NCBI GenBank assembly: GCA_963971285.1
Contig: OZ020259.1
Location: 6,882,001-6,946,000, forward strand
Direction of reading: 5' to 3'
From: Astropecten irregularis
Lineage: Eukaryota > Echinodermata > Asteroidea > Paxillosida > Astropectinidae
DNA: 64,000 nt
The stretch's first letter is position 1. Each line of letters opens with the position of its first letter. Below, piece after piece: positions 55,801-64,000 of the stretch. The notes beneath the pieces are model-generated. The model saw only the letters and a program-made list of their open reading frames with translations, was not told the origin of the DNA and did not search any database. Position numbers and translations under genes: made by a program.

Positions 55801-57140
55801 GGAAGTAAAATTACATCGTCTAGTTCGCGGCCAGGACCCGCGTCATTCAAATACATCTCTCTGATTGGACCGCTGCGCGTACTGTTTACCTAGATACGTG
55901 ACGCGCACAGCGCTCGGCCAATCTCTGTGCGCGTAGAGCGCCACAGTCGCTAAGCGACATTCGTTCAGTGCGTGTACAGTGCGTGCCGTGTACATTGTGT
56001 ATACACATGTGGGTGAACTGTATTCAATGTATACACTGTAGTGATGTATACGGTGTATACTACAGTAGAAAAGTGCCGTTCTAACACGACAACATTGCAA
56101 TGTCTGCCGTGTTTATAGCGTTGGAATACAGTTCGGATTTGTAAGGTTACCCTAACTTTTGGGGTTCTTATAGACTTTCGAATTTTGAGTACAGTAATTG
56201 TCATTCTTATTTGTGTACTTTTGTCAAATTTCACGGCTTGTTTTGGCTTATAAACCAAGGGAAATGTATTGCTAACTACTGTATCGCTGCACAGATAACG
56301 TTGACAAAATCTCCCACGCTATTAAAATGAACAACTGGTTTGATGTTCCTGAAATGGTTCGGATCTAAATGACAAGGGTAAGAAAGATGTTCGGACTGCA
56401 TGAAGTCATTTTTAAACTCATTATGTTCATGGAAACATCTTAACTTGCAATCACAGACCCTCGATAATCGGCAACGTTGATGTTATGATCTATTATTCGG
56501 ACACAACGTAAAGCAGTCACCATGTGCTGACTGTAATCACTGCACGGTCACTGATGACGTTAACAAAAATTCCCACGCTAAAATCATGCTAAAATCAACA
56601 ACTGGTTTGAAGTTTTCTGACATGGTTCGGAGCTAAATGAAAAAGTCAATCAAGATAAATGTTATGACAACATGAAAGTCATTTTTAGAATAATTATTTT
56701 CAAGGAAACATCTCTTCTTGCACAGTCACAGACCCCCGGCAAAGTTGCTGTTGTGATCCGTTATCCAACGTTAAACAGTCTGTCAATAGCTAGCACTGCG
56801 ACACGCGCTATGTGTGTAAAATCTTTGTAGTAATTTTTCTCGAAAAGTATTTTCCGAGTCTGAGCATAGCGGTTTTCTCTTTATCGGGTCATAACTTTAG
56901 AATGGAATAAGATATGAAAATAACTTTGGTATCATTGGAAAGCCCATGCTCCTTCTAGTAGTGTATATAACTCAAAAAGTCAAATCTGGGGGATTTACCT
57001 CAATTTGCTGCATTGGGTCACATTTAGAAAGTAAAGAAGAATTTAATCGGACTTTGGTCTTTCTTAGGAGACGAACACCAAGGGCATGGCTATCGACGGA
57101 GGCCGAAACAAGACCACTGCTGAAAACTAGCGATGTCTGA
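46628..57140 (+). CDS. SLC18B1: MFS transporter, SLC18B1-like vesicular amine transporter
   Basis: Twelve plus-strand exons join in frame: 46628-46855, 47968-48063, 48446-48519, 48719-48866, 49486-49540, 50278-50414, 51193-51291, 51497-51588, 52251-52346, 52788-52862, 54952-55095, 57068-57140; 438 residues. Helices include FVSAILSTFANMTAFSIIAV, VIGLLFSSYAFSLAIGSPIW, ARFVFLAGAFVTGG and MVSGLWLGAF. The SPIWGK and RLLEGLG motifs fit the SLC18 (vesicular monoamine-type) branch of the major facilitator family, which exchanges substrate for protons in vesicle membranes. The start follows an acceptor TATTTTCAG, so a 5' non-coding exon is expected. The C-terminus holds ETRPLL, an acidic dileucine sorting motif. 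The expected sixth helix is not found between exons 5 and 6. The SLC18B1 assignment is by recognition, not search. Confidence 0.82.
46900..47053. repeat. MITE family M2, intron 1 of the transporter
   Basis: GGGGTCGATTTCACGAAGCCC and GTTTGGTGAAATCGACCCC ends, with a run of nine G in the middle. Confidence 0.88.
47968..48063 (+). CDS. SLC18B1: Transporter exon 2: TM2
   Basis: 96 bases, phase 0 to 0. AKTRGMSQTVIGLLFSSY then AFSLAIGSPIWGKA. Confidence 0.92.
48446..48519 (+). CDS. SLC18B1: Transporter exon 3: TM3
   Basis: 74 bases, phase 0 in and 2 out. IPFIGARFVFLAGAFVTGG then CNILFG. Confidence 0.92.
48719..48866 (+). CDS. SLC18B1: Transporter exon 4: TM4 and central loop
   Basis: 148 bases, phase 2 in and 0 out. 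FTAFSFIIRLLEGLGTSASY and AASAIVANAFPDNVGTAL. Confidence 0.95.
48885..49247. mobile_element. MITE family M3, full copy, intron 4 of the transporter
   Basis: TTAAAGGTAGTATCATACTTTGG and CAAAGTATGATACTACCTTTAA ends, in the opposite sense to the copy at 15202. Confidence 0.9.
49486..49540 (+). CDS. SLC18B1: Transporter exon 5: TM5
   Basis: 55 bases, phase 0 in and 1 out. SMIEMAAGLSFAVGPAIG. The donor G/GTTTCC is weak; it was chosen because the next exon is in phase 1. Coding potential stops abruptly after GGFHG. Confidence 0.75.
49550..50015. repeat. GC-rich palindromic insertion behind exon 5
   Basis: GGCTGCCGTATG near 49610, GCGGCGGCCGTAGG near 49653, CTGCGGCCGCCGCACG near 49935 and ACGGCCGCCGTACG near 49972 are inverted relatives of each other. 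The sequence is unlike the AT-rich introns around it. Confidence 0.55.
50278..50414 (+). CDS. SLC18B1: Transporter exon 6: central loop and TM7
   Basis: 137 bases, phase 1 in and 0 out. LKIEKAGSMIQLLRIPAV then ALVAVFIAAVSMSTISPTLA. Confidence 0.92.
50505..50870 (-). repeat. tRNA-derived SINE (family 2), minus, with ATT tail
   Basis: On the minus strand CCCGGCTTCGAATCCGGCC (B box), the GTTGGTTCTCTCCTATG and GGGTTTTTCTCCAGGTGATCC body, then ending in an ATTATTATT run at 50508-50530. Confidence 0.75.
51193..51291 (+). CDS. SLC18B1: Transporter exon 7: TM8
   Basis: 99 bases, phase 0 to 0. TVVETSFLFVGLGLSYSIF then TVVWGAVADAK. Confidence 0.93.
51497..51588 (+). CDS. SLC18B1: Transporter exon 8: TM9
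   Basis: 92 bases behind a 22-T pyrimidine tract, phase 0 in and 2 out. RIVIVMGLFGTGLFFLLLG. Confidence 0.93.
52251..52346 (+). CDS. SLC18B1: Transporter exon 9: TM10
   Basis: 96 bases, phase 2 to 2. LLAILVVPFGGFAIALVAVP then TFVDIFSSAE. Confidence 0.93.
52788..52862 (+). CDS. SLC18B1: Transporter exon 10: TM11
   Basis: 75 bases, phase 2 to 2. WYGLSAGLGLSSMVSGLWLG then AFSVG. Confidence 0.92.
52925..53475. repeat. GAGTAC/CAAGTACT-rich palindromic repeat
   Basis: About 550 bases with dozens of CGAGTAC, GTACTCG and AAGTACT motifs facing both ways. No coding content; the Ser-Thr frame is an artefact. Confidence 0.88.
53673..54470. repeat. Two M3 MITEs in tandem, intron 10 of the transporter
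   Basis: One copy at 53673-54036 (TTGAAGGTAATATCATACTTTGG ends) and one at 54142-54470 (TTAAAGGTAGTATCATAATTTGG). Confidence 0.85.
54648..54895. repeat. Two M5 elements, one nearly perfectly palindromic
   Basis: ATACACGGGTTTACACTTC..GTGTAAACCCGTGAATTG at 54648-54733, then GGGTTTACACTTCGAAAAGTGC..GAAGTGTAAACCCGTG at 54750-54893, whose arms (GATCGCGACTTCGAAACGAGGCAC) pair over almost the whole length. Confidence 0.88.
54952..55095 (+). CDS. SLC18B1: Transporter exon 11: TM12
   Basis: 144 bases, phase 2 to 2. SMAGPLIGSALVDRVGYAY, then GGSCLVVMIVVCLFGVWEY. Confidence 0.94.
57068..57140 (+). CDS. SLC18B1: Transporter exon 12: cytosolic C-terminus
   Basis: 73 bases, phase 2 in, stop TGA. RRTPRAWLSTEAETRPLL then KTSDV. 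ETRPLL matches the [DE]xxxL[LI] sorting motif. AATAAA at about 57739 could be the poly(A) signal. Confidence 0.82.
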
Positions 57141-57239
57141 AATGCGAAAATGATCATGGGTACGTGACGTGTGCGTGACGTCATCGATCATACATCAATG
57201 TGATGATCAAAAGGCTACTACAGGAAAACAAGTTGTTTC

Positions 57240-57495
57240 ATTCGATGTTAGTCCCCGTTCCCCAGCCCTATTCTTTTATACGCATTTGTTGTGTTCCACC
57301 TTTGATCTTGCCAACCCCAGACCTCTCTTTCTCTGACCACACTTTTCTTGTCTACTCCCACTATCTCAATCCCCTCCCATTGTCCTGATCCTCGCATCCA
57401 TTATTGTATGTGTATCTTTAATTGCATGTTCTTGTCCTCCTTGCAATTAGCCTTCGATAGGGATCCTGCTAGGATCAAAACGCGTCAATTTGAAG
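57240..57495. repeat. Dispersed repeat M11, long form
   Basis: Pyrimidine-rich segment ending ATTAGCCTTCGATAGGGATCC and GCTAGGATCAAAACG, matching 33790-33965. Confidence 0.7.
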
Positions 57496-57922
57496 TTATA
57501 TCCAGTAGACCTTTCCTGAAGTAGCTGTCAGAGAAGTTCTTGTTTTATTTTTAATATGTTGGCAATAGTCTGCATTTACAGGAATCAGAAATATTATAAT
57601 CAGTAGCAAAAGGTAAAATATTAAAATAGTGTTTAATTGGGATTCTATGCCAACTGTTCATGATTTAATCCCTGGATTCAAGAATCGTTAAAAGTAATTT
57701 AATGTGTATGCAACTTTGTAAAACTAAATTGTGTACTAAATAAACTGACATCAAAAGGAAATGTTGCATCGCTTATTAAAACAGTCATTCGACTACGCGC
57801 CTTGTTATATTATATACCGTTGAATCGTGTTAAAGAGTAAAGATAACGTCACAATGTAGAATAGGGACGATACTGACATTCCCCCCCCCCCCCCTTCCCG
57901 AACTGACAATGCTGGCTATGCG

Positions 57923-58862
57923 CCTGGGTCTAGACTTGTACCAAGTCGGGTTTCGTATCAGCGCTGCATGTACAGTACTACCCTACGCACTAGCAAGTTG
58001 CTTGCACAAACGCGCCCTCTGTTGAATGGCAAAACACGACTTGTGGGATCTGCCACAAGTCTGTGCACGGCCTATGGTGCCCATCTACCGATTTCGGTAG
58101 CAGCCAATGACAATGCACCGTTCAATAAATTTGAATTTTTGACATCAATATGCATACAAATCTTTTTTAAAACATGAATATTGAAACATACGTGACGTCG
58201 TGCAGCTCAGATTTAAAAATATAAACAAACATGGCGAGTTCGCCGGTGAAATATGTTGGACGGGTTTGTTTGGTTTGTGACCGTGAACTAATTTGTTACA
58301 AAAAGGATTATAGTATCCACCGTGGAGATTTTAAAGAAAGGATTTGTATGGTCTTAGGACGGAGTATAGATGATGATTTGACGGAAAAAACGACAGAATA
58401 TGTGGACCATGCGCTATATATAGGCTAATGTGATTGGTTAACAGTAGAAACACAATAATGCATATTCAATATATTGCATATGCATTATGAATAACTACAT
58501 AAAACGATGCTGGGGGTCTACTGGCAGATCCCACAAGTCGAGTATACACGGGTTTACACTTCTAAAAGTGCGCATGCGTGATAGTGCCTCGTTTCGAAGT
58601 CGCGATCAAAACCGCCGAAGTGTAAACCCGTGTATTGTCTTCGACAATGGATGGGTTTACACTTCGGAAAGTGCGCATGCGTGGAAGTGCCTCGTTTTGA
58701 AGTTGCGATCAAAATCTTAGATGGCCGCCATGGTGTAAACCCGTGTATTGTGAGAAATGGAGTAGCTGCGGACAACAGAGGGCGCGCTTGTGCAAGCAAC
58801 TCGCTAGCGTAGTACTGTAGCGCTGATAAGAAACCGCACTTGGTACAAGTCTAGCCTGGGTC
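57923..58862. mobile_element. Element with ~90-bp terminal inverted repeats and an internal ORF
   Basis: CCTGGGTCTAGACTTGTACC at the left and GGTACAAGTCTAGCCTGGG at the right are inverted, and the similarity runs inward through ATCAGCGCTGCA, AAGTTGCTTGCACAA and GCGCCCTCTGTTG. A second inner inverted pair (ACTTGTGGGATCTGCCA) and two M5 elements lie inside. About 940 bp. Confidence 0.8.
58231..58428 (+). CDS. 65-residue ORF inside the inverted-repeat element
   Basis: ATG to TAA, MASSPVKYVGRVCLVCDREL.. with a CLVC pair followed by an acidic end. It looks like an N-terminal exon of a zinc-binding protein, but no second C/H pair or downstream exon is seen. May be a captured exon or the start of a lost transposon protein; no function is assigned. 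Confidence 0.4.
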   Translation: MASSPVKYVGRVCLVCDRELICYKKDYSIHRGDFKERICMVLGRSIDDDLTEKTTEYVDHALYIG

Positions 58863-59169
58863 CTGGAGAATGCTACTCCAGCAAATCAATGTCCAACTCT
58901 GAAGTCACAGAAGTCAACTCCACAAAACACTTCGTAGTTCCTGAGATTTACTAACCTCCCATGTTGCTTGGAACTAACTAATGTCTCGACCACGGAGGAA
59001 CTTAACTGCAACTTGACGATATTCACTTCTCGGCAGTTACATATAAATGCAGACCTTATCTAAAAGCAGTATTGCTACGCTACTACCGATGGTGGAAACA
59101 AACCGTTACAATTCGACCGCGTGAAATTGTGTTTTTATCAAGAAATAAGTAAAAGCAACAACTGGAAAT

Positions 59170-59416
59170 ATTGTTGATCTTTAAAAGATCACAAATAACG
59201 GTAACAATATAAGGCGCATTCCGTTGGCGTTTCGGCTGTTTTCTCAAAACGTAGGCACGGTATGGGACCGGAAATGTCGCATAATTATGACTTTTACTCT
59301 ATCTTTTTTGAAATTGTGTGTCCATGAATCTGCATTTCTTTGACAAAAAAAAAACCTATGATATTACCTTAAAGCAATTTGCGGTGCTTAAGTTAAGCAG
59401 CTTGATGGAATTGGCC
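59170..59416. repeat. Truncated M3 MITE abutting an M1 end
   Basis: CTTTAAAAGATCACAAATAACGG to ATGATATTACCTTAAAG, followed directly by GTGCTTAAGTTAAGCAGCTTGATGGAATTGGCCC. Confidence 0.7.
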
Positions 59417-59897
59417 CAAACTCGACGGGTTGCTCATTTGGACCATGCCCGAGTAGCGCGAAATGTGGCATCGAGTTATAATCGAACGCAGTCGCACCTC
59501 CAAACAAGAGCGAGGCAGAACAAATCGAACGCGCTACAAAATTCCCCATAGGCAACCACATCGATCATACTAGACGGTAGCTTCCTGTATACAGTACACT
59601 ATTTGACATTGTTCGTTATATGGTGGGTATATTTAACCGAGGACATTGACAAAGTTCAGTGCACACGGGGTCAGTTGTCATTGTATGGAAATATTTCCTT
59701 ATCATAATGTAGTGGTAGGTTTGTTTGAATAGACCCTACGAGTATTACAAAGGTCAGTTCCATAGGATTTGAGTGTGCACAGGAAGTCAAATGTGTTCTA
59801 TGTATTGTATACATGTTGCCTATCAGGAAATGGTATTAAATGCATATTGATAAGTTTGTTAGAGTTATCCTGTAATAAGGTAGTCATTCTATGCATC

Positions 59898-60146
59898 ATG
59901 TGCGGGATATGGGCCCTTTTTGGCTGCGACCAAGACGTGTCCAAGCATTGTAATAGCGCTCTGAAGATAGCACACCGTGGTCCGGACTCGTTCCGTATAG
60001 AGAACATCAACCACTACAACAACTGCTGCCTGGCGTTTCACCGATTAGTCATTGTAGACGATGTGTTTGGTATGCAGCCAATGCGAATCCAGAGCCATCC
60101 TCACATTTATCTCCTGTACAACGGAGAGATCTACAACTACCTCAAA
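59898..60146 (+). CDS. ASNS: ASNS exon 1: glutaminase domain start
   Basis: 249 bases, phase 0 out, donor CTCAAA/GTAAGT. Cys2, AHRGPDSF and NGEIYNYLK are present. Confidence 0.95.
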
Positions 60147-62909
60147 GTAAGTATTAAGTCAGCTCAAATGAGGAATGTGCTTAAGTATTTCCAGCTTCCC
60201 CTCGCTATTCAGCGTCCTGGCATGCAAAATCAAAACCCCAGTGCGCCAACATTGGATTGAAATGCATTATGCAATCATCTCAACCAGGTAAGCCTAGTGA
60301 TCAGTTAAATAAGCCTTATTAATTTTGTAAGGAACTATTTTGATGACCCTTTATCGACTCGATAGTGAGCTACATACAAGTTGGTGAGGAGACTAGATAA
60401 ATACGTATTTATTATTACATTGTATTTATCTTTTTTACCTGACAGGTCAAGGAGCAATTTGACTACAAATATATGACCAACTGTGATGGAGAGTCTATCA
60501 TTCACCTGTACGCTCAGGGAGGGGCGGAGTTTGCCGCCTCCATGCTGGATGGAGTCTTTGCATTCTGTTTGCTAGACACGGCCGCAAAGAAGGTATAATT
60601 ATAATAGTTATAATAAAATGATAATAATTCATTATTTCTGTTCTCTTCACATAACAATGATCAAAAACGCATTACAATAAAAAAAAATACAGTAACCAAG
60701 AACATGAATTCTGAAGAGAGAAAAGCCACATGTGTGAGACGGGTTGCTGCGGGCAGACTTTGTCCAAACAGCGGTATGGGGATATAACTATCCCGTCAGC
60801 AAGTTAATAATGGGAGACTTTTGGAGTGTCGGTCTTGAGTCAACAATGCACGCGCAAGCACGCGCAATACAACGCGCGCTTGCTAACAATTGCGCAAGCA
60901 TGGTTTGAGCGTGCGCTGTTGACTCAAGACCGAATCTCCAAAAGTCTCCCATTACATGTACGTAAGCATTACCGTGCTGTCATCGGTAATGCCTTACTTC
61001 TCTAACCCTATAGCTACGTAATTAAACCACCTTCCAAGGCCGACCCTACAAGTATAGACAGAGACAATAATGTCAAAACACACATTACCTAACAAAGTCA
61101 ACACAGAAGTTGCTCTTCGAAAGCACTGTTTGTATATAAGGAGAACTGCACCTAGGTAGTGGGCCTCTTTAAAACCTCTGGTTTGAATATAATGTTAAAA
61201 CAAATCCAGATAATATGATAAAGTGATTACATTCAGCCATGCAATTTTGTTTTGTTTTTGCAGGTTTTTCTTGGGCGCGACACTTACGGTGTTCGTCCCA
61301 TGTTCCGATTATTGAAAGATGACGGTCTCCTTGCTGTGTGCTCCGAGGTTAAAGGTCAGTCATTCAGAGCGGTATACCTTTCAGGATTTTACTTGAGACT
61401 TAAACGGCTTCCTGGAATAATGTATTTTTCTGTGAAATACACCTGTCTGAAATGCTGTTGTTATTAATGGACCTGTAATGGGAAAACTCAGTGAATGGAT
61501 CAGCTGATCAATTCCACTTAATCAAACACAATGGGAAGGAGTACAAAATGGCAACTAAAGACGCAAATTGCCATTCAGTGTGTTCTCCCTCAAATGAAAG
61601 TTTAATGAGATATTCTATGATGCATTGAAACAGTTGACGAATTAAAATAATGTTGTCTTTCAATAATGCATCCTCACGAATATTGCCATTAAGTTTGAGA
61701 AGTTCTTTTGTCAAATTCAGGTTTGTCCAAGTCCCTAGCACTTCTTAGTTTCGTGTATGTGACCTAACGATCACCTAACCTTGTGACCACTTCATGATGC
61801 AAATAAAAATTGTATTATTTATCATTTACTAAAACCATTAAACCGACACCCAAAACCACAGGACTGCTTGAACTGTCCCAAGGGGATGACGACCACAGCA
61901 CGGATATTATTCCTTTCCCACCGGGTAACGTTGAAAGCTACAATCTTGCCACCTCTGGCAAAGTAACACTGAATGAGCGCATCGAGTTCCACAGCATAGA
62001 GAAGAGGCCCATGTGGTCTGACATCCCATTAGCTAAACAGCCAATTGGTAAAAGCAAAGGACCGTTTTTCCTTATTATATCACATTGTTGCCTCTTTAAA
62101 AAGGTTTTATACATAAATAATAAGTGGCATACTTTGTAAGCCAATTGTCAGTGGCAGTTATGCATAATTGTTTATGTATCCAACATTTTGGATAGTCTAA
62201 TGTAAAAACTCTCTGTAAACTAGCCTTAACATCTGAACAGCGCCCTCATGGGGTTTTGCAAATTATAAACTTAGTAAAACTCACACCAACCCATTACAAG
62301 TATGCAATTTTATGGCATTGATTTTTCCCTGAAGGACAGGATATCCATGAAAATGTGCGGGTTCTACTCACCGATGCAGTGAGGAAACGACTGATGACCC
62401 ATCGTCACATCGGATGCCTTCTGTCAGGTAAGAACAGTGCACTGCCTGTATTAACACAACGACACAAATTAAAACGCACCAAATATGTTGTCGTTGGATG
62501 GATCCTTCTTGGTCAACCCAGGGAAAGTAAATACATCTTACTGCTGGTTGCATTTGAAGTCACTCCATCCACTCAGGAGAAAAACAATCACAGTTCCTTT
62601 TCCAAAGAAACAGTAGAAGGGTTATATAGTAAAGGGAAATCATAATGTCAGCAATGAGCCACAAATTATAACAAACACAATATAAAAACATGTCACGTCG
62701 CTGGTCAATGCATCGTAGGCAAACGGGCAGACAGCAAGTTCATAATATTATGTATGTATGAATTGCCCTGGTATTCCGCAGGTGGTCTAGACTCCAGCTT
62801 GATAGCAGCCTTGGTTGTGAAACTGACCCAAGAATCTGGTATGCAGTATCCCATTCAGACCTACTGTATTGGCATGGAGGGAAGCACCGATATTATTGCA
62901 GCACGAAAG
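59898..62909 (+). CDS. ASNS: Asparagine synthetase (glutamine-hydrolysing), 5' part
   Basis: Six plus-strand exons join in frame: 59898-60146, 60446-60592, 61264-61354, 61862-62047, 62335-62427, 62782-62909; 298 residues, cut by the window edge. The start [10 protein letters not shown] places the catalytic Cys2 nucleophile of the class II glutaminase right after Met. [26 protein letters not shown] and [10 protein letters not shown] are the glutaminase-domain motifs. GCLLSGGLDSSL is the SGGxDS pyrophosphate loop of the synthetase domain. The enzyme makes asparagine from aspartate, glutamine and ATP in the cytosol. The C-terminal half is expected beyond 64000. An upstream in-frame start (59769, GTG/ATG-type extension) would mask Cys2 and was rejected. 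Confidence 0.95.
60446..60592 (+). CDS. ASNS: ASNS exon 2
   Basis: 147 bases, phase 0 to 0, acceptor [23 protein letters not shown] and [12 protein letters not shown]. Confidence 0.95.
60808..60953. mobile_element. MITE family M4, intron 2 of ASNS
   Basis: TAATGGGAGACTTTTGGAG and CTCCAAAAGTCTCCCATTA ends, then GGTCTTGAGTCAACA inward on both sides. GCGCAAGCACGCGC centre as at 32995. Confidence 0.92.
61264..61354 (+). CDS. ASNS: ASNS exon 3
   Basis: 91 bases, phase 0 in and 1 out. [17 protein letters not shown] then LLAVCSEVK, the GRD.xGxRP motif of the glutaminase domain. Confidence 0.95.
61862..62047 (+). CDS. ASNS: ASNS exon 4: linker between domains
   Basis: 186 bases, phase 1 to 1. [25 protein letters not shown] and [13 protein letters not shown]. 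This linker is diverged in the family. Confidence 0.88.
62335..62427 (+). CDS. ASNS: ASNS exon 5: synthetase domain start
   Basis: 93 bases, phase 1 to 1, acceptor TCCCTGAAG (6 bases before an alternative CAG that breaks the phase). [18 protein letters not shown] then LLSG. Confidence 0.92.
62782..62909 (+). CDS. ASNS: ASNS exon 6: ATP-binding loop
   Basis: 128 bases, phase 1 in and 0 out. [32 protein letters not shown]. Completes the SGGLDS motif across the splice. Confidence 0.94.
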
Positions 62910-63654
62910 GTATAGAGCAGAGCCCATGCATTGTTCTGTTTTTATAGAACTTGTAAGTACAGACTTCCAGTCATAGCATGGATGAAGGAAGAGAAGGAGT
63001 TAAAACGACCATGAGATCAAAGAAAAAAGGCGTCTCACCGCAGTCGTAAAAACAAATAGCATAATGAAGGGTCAACAACCGAAAATTCCGATTTCTCAAT
63101 TGTCCCCCAAAAGTTGCTCCGCGCTGGTCCACATTATAAATTGTACGAATGCGATGTCGGAAAGACACCGAGTAAATCCTTGTAATTTTCCATAAGCCAA
63201 AATCAGCCCAAACCCTTCAAATTCATCAAAATATGTATCCATGTTTCATGTACAATCACAACTCACTGAACGTATTGAGTGCGCAAACAATTCGTTTCTC
63301 CAATGAGCAGTGTGAGCGGTGATCTGCTCTATGCAATGAGAGATCTTATTGCGGTGGCATAGCTGTCGCGTGCCTTTACTGCTTATCTCCAAGATCACTA
63401 ATTGGTTAGTAAAAACCCATAGGCATAGTAAGATGTGTGGGTGGAATAGAAGAATATAAGCCATAGAAGCAAGCAATCAAGCAGCGTCCATTAGGCAATA
63501 TTTGTGCAACGTCCGATACTATTTACTAACTACAAGTATGGAAGTAGCATATTTCGATAATTCATTTGTCTATGAAATCACTACGTAAAACCCATAATGT
63601 GAACACTTGAAACCTCGGCCGACATGAATAATATTATCAATTATAGTGAAAATG
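62910..63654. other. ASNS intron 6, no feature recognised
   Basis: No exon or clear repeat seen. The next ASNS exon is not in the window. Confidence 0.6.
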
Positions 63655-63905
63655 GAGTCAGGTTGGCGAAGTGGACCAGGTTCAAGTCCGGCTCGGTTCA
63701 CAAGTGGTTTGGGTTTTCAGTCCCTGCTTGATTCTGTGGGTTTTACCTAGAATATTACTCTGGGATTTTCCTCCCCCCTCTGAAACTGTATCTTCTTCTC
63801 ATTATCTTTCCATAACGTGTTTCACAATGCTTGCGAGCTGCAGTGCCTTGGGCACGTTTGGGGAATCCTTGGTGTCATTATCATAAATAAATAATAATAA
63901 TGATA
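63655..63905 (+). repeat. tRNA-derived SINE (family 3), plus
   Basis: AGTGGACCAGGTTCAAGTCCGG (B box), then a body with GGGATTTTCCTCCCCCCTCTG and GAGCTGCAGTGCCTTGGGCAC, and a tail of ATAAATAAATAATAATAA. A diverged 3' fragment is at 24100-24215. Confidence 0.75.
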
Positions 63906-64000
63906 ATAACTTAAAGTGTTTTATTTTAGCAACATGAACCAAGTTGTTGAGGGTCCGTTTTCATAATGAAACCACCGGTAGAAACAGCGGTACCGGAGTG

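Noticed and set aside
59769-59897. Upstream in-frame extension of asparagine synthetase
   Set aside because: It would bury the Cys2 nucleophile, which must follow the initiator Met, and it has no similarity to the family.

Overview
The window is animal (eukaryotic) nuclear DNA: short phase-consistent exons separated by long introns, GT-AG splice sites, tRNA-derived SINEs, many MITE-like inverted-repeat elements and minisatellites. Six-cysteine SRCR exons in series, HYR domains and an adhesion-GPCR 7TM point to an invertebrate deuterostome, most likely an echinoderm. The species cannot be fixed from the sequence alone.

Layout. 1-5.53 kb is a repeat block: about 19 copies of a 130-bp tandem unit in four arrays, each followed by a similar tail. 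5.88-12.50 kb (minus) holds the 5' part of gene A: a signal-peptide exon and four SRCR exons, continuing off the left edge or truncated. At 13.9 kb (plus) is a lone signal-peptide exon (gene C'), head to head with gene A. 17.42-40.25 kb (minus) is gene B. I could assemble it completely: 29 exons, 7575 coding bases, 2524 residues, with compatible phase at every junction. It encodes signal peptide, 14 SRCR, 3 HYR, a hormone-receptor-like (HRM) module, GAIN/GPS and a family-B2 7TM. 41.6-43.9 kb (plus) is gene C: a signal-peptide exon and one SRCR exon, head to head with gene B. 46.6-57.1 kb (plus) is an MFS transporter of SLC18B1 type in 12 exons. 59.9-62.9 kb (plus) is the 5' part of asparagine synthetase (6 exons), cut by the right edge.

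The main point is gene B: a scavenger-receptor-like array joined in one reading frame to an adhesion-GPCR signalling module. The likely reading is a surface receptor that binds microbial or self ligands through SRCR domains and signals through G proteins. Its GPS has His-Val-Ala where the autocleavage site normally has His-Leu-Thr/Ser, so it is predicted not to self-cleave. Several SRCR domains have altered cysteine patterns.

The segment 5.5-16.2 kb is a diverged duplicate of 36.2-42.5 kb, including the start of the GPCR gene, the divergent promoter and the first exon of the C gene. This suggests a tandem duplication of a head-to-head SRCR gene pair, followed by different transposon insertions in each copy. 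The two genes at the right end are housekeeping-type neighbours with no visible functional link to the SRCR locus.
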